DNA of 64,000 bases from Actinomycetes bacterium (GCA_023420415.1 JAEZWF010000033.1:248001-312000); one strand, 5' to 3'; shown: positions 50,962 through 60,323, counted from the first letter of the stretch. A program made the numbers and translations. The notes: generated by a model from the sequence alone, not told the origin.

Positions 50962-51590
50962 GGTTCGAGCCTATGGCGCACCCGGTCCAGGTCGCCCGGG
51001 GTGTCGACGTCGACGGTGGCCGGCGCCGCGACGGGCACGACGTCGAGGCGCAGCCGGTCGAGCACCCGCATGAGCGGCATACCCCTCACGTCACCTCCCA
51101 GCGCGGTCGCCAGGGCGTCGCGTCGGTATGCCGCGAGCAAGGGTTGCAGGCGCCCGTCGCCGTCGCGTGCGACGACGGCATCGACCTCCGGTGAGTCATC
51201 GGTCAGCCGCGAGACCAGCTGTGGCACAACGGATCCGGCGAACGGCATGTCGCCACCGACGACGACCACCAAGGGTGTGGACACGTGAGGCAGCGCGGCG
51301 GCGATCCCGGCGGCCGGCCCGCCACCGGGTGGGTCCTCCCGGTCCCAGGCGACGTCGCGTTCGGTCGGGCGCCGGTCGCCAACGCAGCGCACGGGCCAGG
51401 TGGCCGGCAGGGCATCCAGCACGTGGTCCAACAACGGGCGCCCCTCGACCAGGGCCCGGGTCTTGTCGGACCCGAAGCGCCGGCCGGCGCCCCCGCACAG
51501 CGCCACCGCGGTCACCGCGGGCGCAGTCGCGGCGGCGGTAGTCGCGGCGGCCGCGGTCGGGGCGGGAGCACTCGCATCGTCGCTGGTCAC
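50958..51590 (-). CDS. mobA: molybdenum cofactor guanylyltransferase-like protein
   Basis: The 210-residue nucleotidyltransferase has LCGGAGRRFGSDKTRALVEG (31-50), the MobA/MobA-like P-loop with the conserved Lys, and VVVGGDMPF for metal binding. A C-terminal VDVDTPGDLDRVRH is shared with MobA and MocA. The first 25 residues are an Ala/Thr-rich tail. It should attach GMP to molybdopterin, or CMP/other in related enzymes. GTG at 51590 has CAGAAT exactly six bases upstream. Confidence 0.85.
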   Translation of the reverse strand: MTSDDASAPAPTAAAATTAAATAPAVTAVALCGGAGRRFGSDKTRALVEGRPLLDHVLDALPATWPVRCVGDRRPTERDVAWDREDPPGGGPAAGIAAALPHVSTPLVVVVGGDMPFAGSVVPQLVSRLTDDSPEVDAVVARDGDGRLQPLLAAYRRDALATALGGDVRGMPLMRVLDRLRLDVVPVAAPATVDVDTPGDLDRVRHRLEP

Positions 51591-51676
51591 GGGCCCATTC
51601 TGCGGGCTCGCGGCCCTTCCGTCGCAGGGGCCCAAGGCATAGCGTGTCGAGATTCGCCGACTGAAGGGAGAATCAC

Positions 51677-53143
51677 GTGGCGATCGAACGCAGGACCATT
51701 CTCAAGGGCGGTGCCGCAGCCGCCGGAGCAGTGGCGCTGGGCGGGCCATTCGCAGGTCTCGTCGCAGGACCGGCCGCAGCGATCGGAGGCGCACCGTTCC
51801 GCGGGCTGCGACCCATCCCGGACCAGCGGGACGGCAAGGTGCGCCTGCACCTGCCGGAGGGCTTCGCCTACCGCTCCTTCCACGACACCGAGCAGCCGAT
51901 CACCCTCGACGACGGCACGCTGCTGCCGGGCCGCCACGACGGCATGGGCGCCTTCGCCGGGCCGGGCGGACTCGTCACCCTCATCCGCAACCACGAGGTC
52001 AACAACCCCGGTCCCGCCTTCGGGCCCGTCGGAGACCACACCTACGACCCGATGGCTCGCGGCGGCTGCACCCACGTCGACGTGACGAACCGCGGTGAGG
52101 TCCGCGCGGCATACACCGCCATCAACGGCACGATGATGAACTGCTCCGGCGGCCAGATGCCTTGGGGCGCATGGGTGACGTGCGAGGAGACGGTGAACGG
52201 GCCGGACGTCGGGCCGGACTTCACCGGCGCATCCAACGTGCCCCTCACCAAGCCGCACGGCTACGTCTTCGAGGTGCCCGTCGACGGGCGCGCCAGCGGT
52301 GAGCCGCTCACGCGGGCCGGGCGGTTCGCCCACGAGGCGGTGTCGTTCGACCCGCGCGAGGGACGTCTCTACCTCACCGAGGACAACTTCGCATTCCCGT
52401 CGGGCTTCTACCGCTACACGCCCTCGACCAACCCGATGGAGACCGGTCACCTCGCCAACGACGGCCGGCTCCAGATGCTCGCGGTCAAGGGCCAGCCGAA
52501 CGCGCACCTCGAGGCGCACCAGCCCAAGGGCGCCACGTATGCCGTGGAGTGGGTCGACATCGACGACCCGGACCCGACCTACCCCTACACGCCCGGCCAG
52601 ACCGCGCCGACGCCCAATGACACGGCGATCGTCCACGTGGGCGACCAGGGGCGGGCCAAGGGTGCGGCCGGCTTCTCGCGGCTCGAGGGGCAGGTCTACA
52701 AGAACGGCGTCGTCTACTTCACCTCCACCCAGGGCGGTGGCGCGGCGATGACGGGGCCGGACAGCTCCGCAGGCTACGGGCGCGGGTTCGGGCAGGTGTG
52801 GGCCTACGACACGCGCAGCGAGAAGCTGCGGCTGGTCTACGAGTCGCCGGGCAAGCAGACGTTCGACTTCCCCGACAACATCACCGTCAGCAAGCGCGGC
52901 ACCCTCGTCGTCTGCGAGGACAACAACGAGGACAACTACGTGCGCGGCCTGAACCGCGGCGGCCAGCTCTGGGACATCGCACTCAACCGGGTCCAGAGCT
53001 CACGCACCGGGCAGCCGCGCTACGACGACGAGTTCGCCGGTTCGACGTTCAGCCCGGACGGGTCGACGTTGTTCGTCAACATCCAGGCCAGTGCAGGCCT
53101 GACCTTCGCCATCTGGGGCAAGTGGCAGCGGATGGGCGTCTGA
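51677..53143 (+). CDS. Tat-exported PhoX-like alkaline phosphatase (DUF839)
   Basis: The 488-residue protein has a twin-arginine signal MAIERRTILKGGAAAAGAVA and a beta-propeller DUF839/PhoX body: TLIRNHEVNNPG, GGCTHVDVTNRG, WVTCEETVNGP, PHGYVFEVPVDG, RFAHEAVSFDP, YLTEDNFAFPSGFYRY. These carry acidic residues expected to bind calcium and iron. PhoX hydrolyses phosphomonoesters outside the cytoplasm. GAAGGGAGAATCAC gives the ribosome-binding site. It stands alone with a strong terminator after it. Confidence 0.85.
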   Translation: MAIERRTILKGGAAAAGAVALGGPFAGLVAGPAAAIGGAPFRGLRPIPDQRDGKVRLHLPEGFAYRSFHDTEQPITLDDGTLLPGRHDGMGAFAGPGGLVTLIRNHEVNNPGPAFGPVGDHTYDPMARGGCTHVDVTNRGEVRAAYTAINGTMMNCSGGQMPWGAWVTCEETVNGPDVGPDFTGASNVPLTKPHGYVFEVPVDGRASGEPLTRAGRFAHEAVSFDPREGRLYLTEDNFAFPSGFYRYTPSTNPMETGHLANDGRLQMLAVKGQPNAHLEAHQPKGATYAVEWVDIDDPDPTYPYTPGQTAPTPNDTAIVHVGDQGRAKGAAGFSRLEGQVYKNGVVYFTSTQGGGAAMTGPDSSAGYGRGFGQVWAYDTRSEKLRLVYESPGKQTFDFPDNITVSKRGTLVVCEDNNEDNYVRGLNRGGQLWDIALNRVQSSRTGQPRYDDEFAGSTFSPDGSTLFVNIQASAGLTFAIWGKWQRMGV

Positions 53144-53157
53144 CTCATCCCCATCGC

Positions 53158-53205
53158 AGTCGTGTGGGTGACGGTGCTCCATGGCGCACCGCCACCCACA
53201 CGACT
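53158..53205 (+). terminator. long hairpin after the PhoX-like gene
   Basis: AGTCGTGTGGGTGACGGTGC (53158-53177) pairs with GCACCGCCACCCACACGACT (53186-53205) at 19 of 20 positions around an eight-base loop. It follows the stop codon by 15 bp and has no T-tract. A second smaller hairpin, GGGTCCACC-GGTC-GGTGGACCC, lies at 53207-53228. Confidence 0.75.
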
Positions 53206-53300
53206 CGGGTCCACCGGTCGGTGGACCCGTCCCCGCGACCACCCGTGCGAGGGTTGAAGCACGGGCCACGCCGGGTGGCCGCGGACGAAGGGGACGGGGA

Positions 53301-53495
53301 ATGTCGAACTACCTGAAGGTCGCGTGGACGCTCAGCATGCTGGTCGCGATCTGCGGTGTGCTGGTCGGGATGGCCGACCTGCCGGTCGCGGTTCTGGTGG
53401 TCGTGGCGATCATCAGCGGTTTCTGGTGGGCGTTCGGCCGCGGGTTCACCGGTGAGGCCGAGGAGGGCCGCGGCCGCCAGCGCAACCGCGGCTGA
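53301..53495 (+). CDS. small two-segment membrane protein
   Basis: The 64-residue protein starts MSNYLKVAWTLSMLVAICGV, with two hydrophobic helices (about 6-25 and 27-46) and a charged tail (GEAEEGRGRQRNRG). GAAGGGGACGGGGA precedes the ATG, which supports real translation. It belongs to no family I can name. It converges on the IclR gene with a two-base gap. Confidence 0.72.
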   Translation: MSNYLKVAWTLSMLVAICGVLVGMADLPVAVLVVVAIISGFWWAFGRGFTGEAEEGRGRQRNRG

Positions 53496-53497
53496 CC

Positions 53498-54259
53498 TCA
53501 GGGCCGGCCGCCGATCCGCGCCGTCAGGGTCGCGGCCGTGCGAGTCACGGCGGCCACCAACCGGTTCCGCTCGTCCGCATCGACGGCATCGGTGGGGAAG
53601 GTGAGGGCGACGCCCGCCACCGGGTGACCGGTGTGGTCGATGACGGCGCGGGCGACGGAGGACAGGCCGGGGCTGACGGTTCCCTCCTCCACAGCGTGCC
53701 CGCGCGACCGGATGGTCGTGAGCTCGCGCCGCAGCGCCGTGACGCTGGCGAACCCGCGGCCGTCCCGGTCGACGAGGGTGTCCCTGTGGGGGAAGAGCGC
53801 GCGCAGCTGGGCGGCCGGCAGCGCTGCCAGCATCGCGAGGCCGCTGGCGGTGAGGGGTGCGGGCAGCCGCACGCCGACGTCGGTGACGAGCAGCGGGCGT
53901 CCCGGCGCGCGTTCCTCGATGACGTAGAGGACGTCCCGCCCGTGGAGGACCGCGAGGTGGGCGTTGTGGGTCGTGGTGTCGACGAGTCGCCCGAGGAGGG
54001 GACGGGCGATGCGTTGCAGTGGCGCCTGGCGCTGGTATGCCGTGCCGAGCTCGAAGGCGGCCACGCCGAGCCCGTAGCGGCGCTCCTCCGGCAGGTGGGT
54101 GACGAAGCCGGTGTCGGTGAGCGCGGTGAGCAGGTGGTAGGTCGTCGACCGCGGCAGGCCGAGCTCGCGGGCGATCGTTCCCGCGGGCAAAGGCTCGGTG
54201 TGCCGGGCGAGCAGGGTCAGCACCTCGAGGGCGTGCCGGGCGGCGGGTGCGTTGGGCAT
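53498..54259 (-). CDS. IclR-family transcriptional regulator
   Basis: The 253-residue protein has a winged helix at about 5-65 (AGTIARELGLPRSTTYHLLT) and a GAF-like effector domain (HNAHLAVLHGRDVLYVIEER; TASGLAMLAALP; VSPGLSSVARAVID). The start MPNAPAARHALEVL follows the response-regulator stop by four bases. Being in one unit with a CitAB-type system next to tricarboxylate transporter genes, it may control organic-acid or aromatic use. The target is not known. Confidence 0.87.
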   Translation of the reverse strand: MPNAPAARHALEVLTLLARHTEPLPAGTIARELGLPRSTTYHLLTALTDTGFVTHLPEERRYGLGVAAFELGTAYQRQAPLQRIARPLLGRLVDTTTHNAHLAVLHGRDVLYVIEERAPGRPLLVTDVGVRLPAPLTASGLAMLAALPAAQLRALFPHRDTLVDRDGRGFASVTALRRELTTIRSRGHAVEEGTVSPGLSSVARAVIDHTGHPVAGVALTFPTDAVDADERNRLVAAVTRTAATLTARIGGRP

Positions 54260-54263
54260 GCGG

Positions 54264-54974
54264 TCAGACCCGCCGGTAGCGACGCTCGGGGCGTCCGGTG
54301 GTGCCGTACCTGAGGTTGACCTCGGCGGTGCCGATCCCGACGAAGTACTCGAGGTAGCGGCGGGCCGAAACGCGTGAGATTCCAACGGTTTCCGCCGCCT
54401 CGGATGCCGAGAGGCTGCCTTCGGCGTCGGCGAGGGCGGCCTCCACCAGGGCGACGGTCTCCGGGCTCAGTCCCTTCGGCAGCACGGCGGAGGGTGTCCG
54501 CGACGACACCGCCAGCGCCCGGTCGATGTCGTCCTGTCCACGCACCTCCTGCCCTGCCAGCATCCGGTGCCGGGCGGCATACCGGTCGAGCCGCTCGCGC
54601 AGGTCGTCGTAGCCGAACGGCTTGAGCAGGTAGTCCACGACGCCGAGCCGGATCGCACCGCGCACCGCCTCGACCTCCTTGGCGGCGGTGATGACGATGA
54701 CGTCGCACGCGAGTCCGGCGGCGCGCAGGTCGGACAGGACGTCGAGCCCGAACCGGTCGGGCAGGTACAGGTCGAGCAGCACCAGGTCTGGCGTGAGGTC
54801 GCGGGCCAGCGTGACGGCGTCCGAGCCCGTGTGCGCGGTGCCGACAACCTCGAAACCCGCTGTGCGAGTGACGAACCCGGTGTGCACCCGAGCCACCATG
54901 AAGTCGTCGTCGACGATGAGGACGCGGGTCGCCGGTGCGCCGCCGGTGGACGGGTTGGTTGCGTCGTCGGTCAT
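54264..54974 (-). CDS. CitB/DcuR-type response regulator
   Basis: The 236-residue regulator has a receiver domain with acidic pocket VDDD (21-24), phosphoacceptor Asp68 in LLDLYLP and Lys118 in LLKPFGYDDL. The C-terminal helix-turn-helix (SASEAAETVGISRVSARRYL) is the CitB/DpiA form, not LuxR or OmpR. It overlaps its kinase by four bases and presumably activates the divergent tct operon when phosphorylated. Confidence 0.9.
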   Translation of the reverse strand: MTDDATNPSTGGAPATRVLIVDDDFMVARVHTGFVTRTAGFEVVGTAHTGSDAVTLARDLTPDLVLLDLYLPDRFGLDVLSDLRAAGLACDVIVITAAKEVEAVRGAIRLGVVDYLLKPFGYDDLRERLDRYAARHRMLAGQEVRGQDDIDRALAVSSRTPSAVLPKGLSPETVALVEAALADAEGSLSASEAAETVGISRVSARRYLEYFVGIGTAEVNLRYGTTGRPERRYRRV

Positions 54975-56644
54975 CGCGCCACAGCCTCGGGCACCGGGGC
55001 GACGGTGAGGTATGCCGTGAAGACGGCACCGTCGGCCGTGTTGTGGAACTCGGCCTCGCCTCCCCGACGACGACAGACCAGGCGGGTGAGGGCGAGCCCG
55101 ATGCCGTGCTCGTCCGCTCCCGTGGCCTTGGTCGTCACTCCTTGGTCGAAGATGGTGGCAGCGACGTCGACGGGCACGCCGGAACCGTTGTCGCGCACCG
55201 TGATCCGCACGGTCGTCGAGTCGTGCGCGATCTCCACCTCGACCCAGGCGTCCGGGCGTCCGGCGGCGGCGTCGATGGCGTTGTCGACGAGGTTGCCGAC
55301 GATCGTCGCGACGTCGGCCGAGTCCTCGGTCTGCAACCGGTCGAGGTTGGTGTCGTCGCTGATGCGCAGGTCGACCCGGCGCTCGGCGGCCACCGAGGCC
55401 TTCGCCATGAGCAGGACCCCGACGGCGGGGTCGCGGACCCGGCTGTTGACCGACAGGTCGAAGGACTGCCGTCGCTGGCTCACCGCGTCGACGTACCGCA
55501 CCACTTCGTCGTACTCCCCGATCTGGATCAACCCGCTGATGGTGTGCAGCTGGTTGGCGAACTCGTGCCCCTGCGCGCGCAACAGCTGGGTGCTGCTGCG
55601 GAACGACCCCAGCTGGCGCTCGAGGTCGGCGAGGGCCGTCCGGTCACGAAGCGTCGTGACCGTGCCGAGCCGCCGACCGTCCTTCTCGACCTCCATCCGG
55701 TTCATCACCAGCACCCGGCCACGGCGGACCACGACCTCATCGGCCAGCTGCGGGCGGCCACCCTCGTCGCCCTCGACGGCTCCCGGCTCGCGACGTCCTC
55801 CGTCGCCGGAGTCCACGCCCGTCGCCTCACCCGACAACACGGCATACAACCGGCCCTTGATGCGCAGGTCGTCCAGGCTCATGCCGATCGCGTGCTCGGG
55901 CAGGTCGAGCAGACGTCGGGCGACGTCGTTGACGAGGGTGACGCGCTTGGCGGGGTCGAGTGCGATGACGCCCTCGGCGATCCCGTAGAGGAGGGCCTCG
56001 CGGTGCTCGGCGAGCCCCGTGATCTCCCTCGGCTCCATGCCGAGGGTCTGGCGCTTGATGCGGCGGGCGAGCAGCCACGAGCCCAACAGGCCGATGGCGA
56101 GGGCCGTGCCGAGGTAGGTCAGCAGGTAGGACGAGGCGTCTCCGAGTCGCTGCCAGATCGTCGGCACGTCCTCGCCGATCATGACGGTGCCGAGCTGGCG
56201 GCCGGTCGCCGCCTCCAGCACCGGCACCTGGGACACGAGCTGGGTGCGTCCGGCGACCTCGAGCGTGCCCGACCAGCCAGCCCCGTCGGCCACCTCACGG
56301 CGGGGCAGCGGCAGTCGGGTGTCGTCGAGCCTGGGGTCGGTGGAGACCCGGATCCGCTCGTCGGCGTCGGCGAAGCTCACGGTCGAGACCCGGTACTGGG
56401 TGAGCACGGACTGGGCGAGGGTCGCCAGGGCCGTGCGGGTCTCGGGGATGCGCAAGGAGTTGCGGACGAGCGGGTTGCCACCCAGCTGCTCCGCGGTGGC
56501 GGAGACGCGGCGCCCCTCGACGCGGGTGAACGTCGCCGACGACTGCGCGACCGACAACGCCCCGATCGTCACCGCCACGGCCAGCACGATCACCACCTGC
56601 AGGAACAGCAGCTGTCCCGCCAGGGTCGCCCGGCGTGCACGCAT
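54971..56644 (-). CDS. CitA/DcuS-type sensor histidine kinase
   Basis: The 557-residue kinase has a first membrane segment at 11-33 and an extracytoplasmic PDC/CitA-like sensor domain (about 35-170, with VSTVSFADADERIRVSTDPR). A second membrane segment lies near 172-193, then a PAS domain and the H-box RAQGHEFANQLHTISGLIQI with His360. The ATPase boxes are NLVDNAIDA, DNGSGVP and GIGLALTRLVCRR. CitA/DcuS kinases sense citrate or C4-dicarboxylates, matching the divergent tricarboxylate transporter. ATG at 56644 is chosen; a GTG two codons upstream is also possible. Confidence 0.9.
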   Translation of the reverse strand: MRARRATLAGQLLFLQVVIVLAVAVTIGALSVAQSSATFTRVEGRRVSATAEQLGGNPLVRNSLRIPETRTALATLAQSVLTQYRVSTVSFADADERIRVSTDPRLDDTRLPLPRREVADGAGWSGTLEVAGRTQLVSQVPVLEAATGRQLGTVMIGEDVPTIWQRLGDASSYLLTYLGTALAIGLLGSWLLARRIKRQTLGMEPREITGLAEHREALLYGIAEGVIALDPAKRVTLVNDVARRLLDLPEHAIGMSLDDLRIKGRLYAVLSGEATGVDSGDGGRREPGAVEGDEGGRPQLADEVVVRRGRVLVMNRMEVEKDGRRLGTVTTLRDRTALADLERQLGSFRSSTQLLRAQGHEFANQLHTISGLIQIGEYDEVVRYVDAVSQRRQSFDLSVNSRVRDPAVGVLLMAKASVAAERRVDLRISDDTNLDRLQTEDSADVATIVGNLVDNAIDAAAGRPDAWVEVEIAHDSTTVRITVRDNGSGVPVDVAATIFDQGVTTKATGADEHGIGLALTRLVCRRRGGEAEFHNTADGAVFTAYLTVAPVPEAVAR

Positions 56645-56745
56645 GACCACTATGAACTCAACCTTCACTGCTGACAGAAGCGAGACCCGCGCCGTGCGGG
56701 CCGACACGATTCAACCGCTCGCCCCCCATCCAGCGAAAGGTCTCG

Positions 56746-57765
56746 ATGATGAGTACCCGCTCCACGATCCGCTTCGCCGCCCTCGCCGCGGCAGCCGCCC
56801 TGGCCCTGTCCGCCTGCGGCGCCACGAAGACCGACGCCGGCGGCTCGTCGTCGTCCGGTGGCGGCGACGACAAGCCGGCCACCGGCCTGCAGCTCATGGT
56901 CCCCAACGCCCCCGGTGGCGGTTACGACACCACAGCCCGCACTGCGGCCAAGGTGATGGAGGCCGAGAAGATCACCGGCAGCGTCCAGGTCTTCAACCTG
57001 CCCGGCGCCGGCGGCACGGTCGGCCTGCAGCGCATCGTCAACGAGAAGGGCAACGGCAAGCTCGCCATGCAGATGGGGCTGGGAGTCGTCGGCGCGGCAT
57101 ACACCCAGAAGTCCAAGGCGACCCTCGCCGAGACGACCCCGATCGCCAAGCTCATCGAGGAGGCGGGCGCGATCGTCGTGCCCAAGGACTCGCCCTACAA
57201 GGACGTCAACGCCCTCGTCGCGGCGTGGAAGGCCGACCCTGCGAAGTTCGCCGTCGGTGGCGGCTCGTCGCCGGGTGGTCCCGACCACCTGCTCCCGATG
57301 CAGCTCGCCAAGACGGTCGGCATCGACCCCAAGACCGTCAACTACGTCACCTACGACGGTGGTGGCGAGCTGCTGCCGGCGTTGCTGGGCAACAAGATCA
57401 AGTTCGGCGCCAGCGGTTTCGGTGAGTTCCTCGACCAGGTCGAGGCCGGCGAGGTGCGGGTGCTCGCGGTGACGAGTGAGGAGCCCGTCGAGGCGCTCAA
57501 GGACGTGCCGACCCTCAAGTCCTCGGGCATCGACCTCGTCTTCACCAACTGGCGCGGCATCGTCGCCCCTCCCGGCATCTCCGACGCCGACAAGCAGGTC
57601 TGGATCGACGCGCTGACCAAGATGCAGCAGTCGCAGGCGTGGAAGGACGAGGAGAAGAAGCGCGGGTGGACCGACGCGTTCGAGACCGGTGACGAGTTCG
57701 GCACCTTCCTCAAGCAGCAGGACCAGGACGTCGCCGACCTGCTCAAGCAGCTCGGGTTGGCATGA
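56746..57765 (+). CDS. tctC: tripartite tricarboxylate transporter binding lipoprotein TctC
   Basis: The 339-residue Bug/TctC protein has a lipoprotein signal with lipobox LSAC near residue 24 and a Ser/Gly linker. Family motifs are LMVPNAPGGGYDTTAR and NLPGAGGTVGLQRI, with FAVGGGSSPGGPDHLLPMQL near the middle. It captures a tricarboxylate such as citrate in the cell envelope. GAAAGGTCTCG precedes ATG-ATG; either Met may start. It is divergent from the CitAB pair. Confidence 0.9.
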   Translation: MMSTRSTIRFAALAAAAALALSACGATKTDAGGSSSSGGGDDKPATGLQLMVPNAPGGGYDTTARTAAKVMEAEKITGSVQVFNLPGAGGTVGLQRIVNEKGNGKLAMQMGLGVVGAAYTQKSKATLAETTPIAKLIEEAGAIVVPKDSPYKDVNALVAAWKADPAKFAVGGGSSPGGPDHLLPMQLAKTVGIDPKTVNYVTYDGGGELLPALLGNKIKFGASGFGEFLDQVEAGEVRVLAVTSEEPVEALKDVPTLKSSGIDLVFTNWRGIVAPPGISDADKQVWIDALTKMQQSQAWKDEEKKRGWTDAFETGDEFGTFLKQQDQDVADLLKQLGLA

Positions 57766-58277
57766 GCCTGCAGGACTCCCGCCCCCGGGCAGGGATCAAG
57801 GACCGCGCACAGCTCGGTGTGTGCGCGGGCCTTGCCCTGCTCGGGGTGGCCCTGCTCGTCGATGCGAGCCGGATCGGCCACGCCGCGAGCAGCAACGACC
57901 CGGTGGGGCCGCGCGCCGTCCCGATCGTCCTCGGCGTCGCCCTGCTCGTGGTCTCCGCCTTCTACCTCGTCGACATCCTGCGCGGCGGCCGCGGCGAGGA
58001 GGAGGAAGGTGAGGACGTCGAGCTGGGCCACGGAGCAGACTGGAAGACGCTCGGCCTGCTCGCCTTCTTCTTCCTCCTCAACGCGCTGCTCATCGACCGG
58101 CTCGGCTGGGTGATCAGTGGCTCGATCCTGTTCTGGGGCAGCGCATTCGCCCTCGGCAACCGCCACCACATCCGCGGCCTGGTCGTCGCCGTCGTGCTCG
58201 CCCTCGTCACGTTCTACGTGTTCGCGATCGGCCTCGGCGTCAACCTGCCGGCCGGCATACTCCAAGGAATCCTCTGA
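57762..58277 (+). CDS. tctB: tripartite tricarboxylate transporter small membrane subunit TctB
   Basis: The 171-residue protein overlaps tctC by four bases (ATGA). Four or more hydrophobic helices (LGVCAGLALLGVALLVDASR; PIVLGVALLVVSAFYLVDIL; LGLLAFFFLLNALLIDRLGW) are interrupted by an acidic cytoplasmic loop, the usual TctB layout. It ends by sharing a base with the tctA start (TGATG). Confidence 0.9.
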   Translation: MSLQDSRPRAGIKDRAQLGVCAGLALLGVALLVDASRIGHAASSNDPVGPRAVPIVLGVALLVVSAFYLVDILRGGRGEEEEGEDVELGHGADWKTLGLLAFFFLLNALLIDRLGWVISGSILFWGSAFALGNRHHIRGLVVAVVLALVTFYVFAIGLGVNLPAGILQGIL

Positions 58278-59860
58278 TGGACAACCTGAACGCCCTGCTC
58301 CAGGGCTTCGGCGACGTCCTCACGCCGACGAACCTGCTGTTCGCGTTGGCGGGCGTCATCATCGGCACCGCAGTCGGGGTGCTGCCCGGCATCGGTCCGG
58401 CCATGACGGTCGCGCTGTTGCTGCCGGTCACGTACGGGCTCGAGCCTGCGCAGGCCCTGATCATGTTCGCCGGCATCTTCTACGGCGGCATGTACGGAGG
58501 GTCGACCACCTCGATCCTGCTCAACACCCCGGGTGAGTCGTCCTCGGTGGTCACCGCCATCGAGGGCAACATGATGGCCAAGGCCGGGCGCGCCGCCCAG
58601 GCGCTCGCGACCGCAGCCATCGGGTCGTTCATCGCCGGCACGATCGGCACGATGCTGCTGGTCCTGGTGATGCCGCAGATCGTGAAGTTCGCGGTGAGCC
58701 TGGGCTCGCCGGAGTACCTCGCGATCATCGTCGTCGCGTTCGTGGCTGTCTCCGCGGTCCTCGGATCGTCGCGCGTGCGCGGGCTTGCCTCGCTGCTCGT
58801 CGGCCTGTCCATCGGGGTCGTCGGCATCGACTTCGTCACGGGGCAGCAGCGGATGACGCTGGGCATCCCGCAGCTCGCCGACGGCATCGACGTCGTCGTC
58901 GTCGCGGTCGGCATCTTCGCCGTCGGCGAGGCCCTGTGGGTCGCCGCCCACCTGCGCCGCAAGGCCGCCTCGGTGATCCCCGTCGGCCAGCCGTGGATGG
59001 GCAGGCAGGACTGGAAGCGGTCGTGGAAGCCGTGGCTGCGCGGCACGGCGTTCGGGTTCCCGTTCGGGGCGATCCCGGCCGGTGGCGCCGAGCTGCCGAC
59101 GTTCCTGTCGTACATCACCGAGCGCAAGCTCTCCAAGCACCCGGAGGAGTTCGGCAAGGGCGCCATCGAGGGGGTGGCCGGCCCCGAGGCGGCCAACAAC
59201 GCCTCGGCCGCAGGCACTCTCGTGCCGCTGCTCGCCCTCGGCCTGCCGACCAACGCCACCGCGGCGATCATGCTGGCCGCGATCCAGGGCTGGGGCATCG
59301 AGCCTGGACCGACGCTGCTCGCCCGCGAGCCCAAGCTCGTCTGGGCGCTCATCGCCAGCCTCTTCATCGGCAACGCCATGCTGCTGCTGCTCAACCTGCC
59401 GCTCGCGCCGGCGTGGGCCAAGCTGCTGCAGGTGCCGCGCCCCTACCTCTACGCGGGCATCCTCTTCTTCGCGTCGATGGGTGCGTATGCCGTGCAGGGC
59501 CAGCCGTTCGACCTCTACCTGTTGCTCATCCTGGGCCTGGTGGGCTTCGCGATGCGCCGGTTCGGTCTGCCCGTGCTGCCGTTGATCGTCGGCGTCATCC
59601 TCGGCCCGCTCGCGGAGAAGCACCTGCGCCGGTCGCTGCAGGTGAGCGGCGGCGAGTGGTCGGGTCTGCTCGCGGGACCGGTCACCTACGTGTGCTACGC
59701 GATCGTGCTGCTGGTCCTGGCGTGGCCGCTCATCGCCGCCATCGTGCGCCGCATCCGCGGCGGCGGCGACGCAGACGGAGGCGGGGACGGCCCAGACCCC
59801 GTCAAGACCGCCACCACGCATTTCGGGCGTGGTGGCAACGTTCCAGACATGGGGATGTGA
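58277..59860 (+). CDS. tctA: tripartite tricarboxylate transporter large membrane subunit TctA
   Basis: The 527-residue protein of about 12 segments carries the TctA signature GVLPGIGPAMTVALLLPVTY and YGGMYGGSTTSILLNTPGES, with the second repeat GAIPAGGAELPTFLSY and GPEAANNASAAG. It forms the sodium- or proton-driven channel of the citrate-type transporter. The last 35 residues are polar and likely cytoplasmic. Confidence 0.93.
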   Translation: MDNLNALLQGFGDVLTPTNLLFALAGVIIGTAVGVLPGIGPAMTVALLLPVTYGLEPAQALIMFAGIFYGGMYGGSTTSILLNTPGESSSVVTAIEGNMMAKAGRAAQALATAAIGSFIAGTIGTMLLVLVMPQIVKFAVSLGSPEYLAIIVVAFVAVSAVLGSSRVRGLASLLVGLSIGVVGIDFVTGQQRMTLGIPQLADGIDVVVVAVGIFAVGEALWVAAHLRRKAASVIPVGQPWMGRQDWKRSWKPWLRGTAFGFPFGAIPAGGAELPTFLSYITERKLSKHPEEFGKGAIEGVAGPEAANNASAAGTLVPLLALGLPTNATAAIMLAAIQGWGIEPGPTLLAREPKLVWALIASLFIGNAMLLLLNLPLAPAWAKLLQVPRPYLYAGILFFASMGAYAVQGQPFDLYLLLILGLVGFAMRRFGLPVLPLIVGVILGPLAEKHLRRSLQVSGGEWSGLLAGPVTYVCYAIVLLVLAWPLIAAIVRRIRGGGDADGGGDGPDPVKTATTHFGRGGNVPDMGM

Positions 59861-59866
59861 GCCGAG

Positions 59867-60259
59867 ATGACCGTTCTCGTGGGGTACGTCCCCAACAACT
59901 ATGGCGAGGCGGCGCTGACCGCAGCCGTCGAGGAAGCCGGGCGCCGGCAGGAGCCGCTGCTCGTCGTCAACATGTCGCGCGACGACGTGCTCGCCGACGC
60001 CCACCGCGCGGGTGAGGAGCAGCTCGACCGGGTCCGCCGTGACCTCGACGAGCTGGGCCTGTCCGCCGAGGTGCGTCGGATCGAGCACGGGAGCGACCCG
60101 GCCGAGGCACTGCTGGCCGCTGCGCGCGAGGCGGACGCGTCGGTGGTCGTCATCGGCCTGCGCCACCGCACGCCGGTGGGCAAGCTCATCCTCGGCTCGA
60201 CCGCGCAGCGCGTGCTGCTCGACGCCACCTGTCCGGTCCTGGCGGTCAAGCCGTCCTGA
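59867..60259 (+). CDS. universal stress protein (UspA) family
   Basis: The 130-residue single Usp domain carries the nucleotide-binding signature GLRHRTPVGKLILGSTAQRV, then LLDATCPVLAVK at the end. It follows tctA by six bases in the same operon. UspA-like proteins often accompany transporters and may sense ATP; a regulatory role for TctABC is a guess from position. Confidence 0.88.
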   Translation: MTVLVGYVPNNYGEAALTAAVEEAGRRQEPLLVVNMSRDDVLADAHRAGEEQLDRVRRDLDELGLSAEVRRIEHGSDPAEALLAAAREADASVVVIGLRHRTPVGKLILGSTAQRVLLDATCPVLAVKPS

Positions 60260-60268
60260 CCGACTGAC

Positions 60269-60303
60269 GACGCCCGCCGACGATGACCTCGTCGGCGGGC
60301 GTC
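60269..60303 (+). terminator. perfect hairpin ending the tctCBA-usp operon
   Basis: GACGCCCGCCGACGA (60269-60283) and TCGTCGGCGGGCGTC (60289-60303) form a perfect 15-bp stem with a five-base loop, ten bases after the usp stop. The short GCCTTGCG tail lacks a T-run. It also lies at the end of the convergent MMPL gene, so it may act in both directions. Confidence 0.85.
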
Positions 60304-60323
60304 GCCTTGCGTGTCAGCGGTTT

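Noticed and set aside
58214..60166. 650-codon open frame antisense to tctA
   Set aside because: tctA on the other strand has unmistakable family motifs, and this frame has none.
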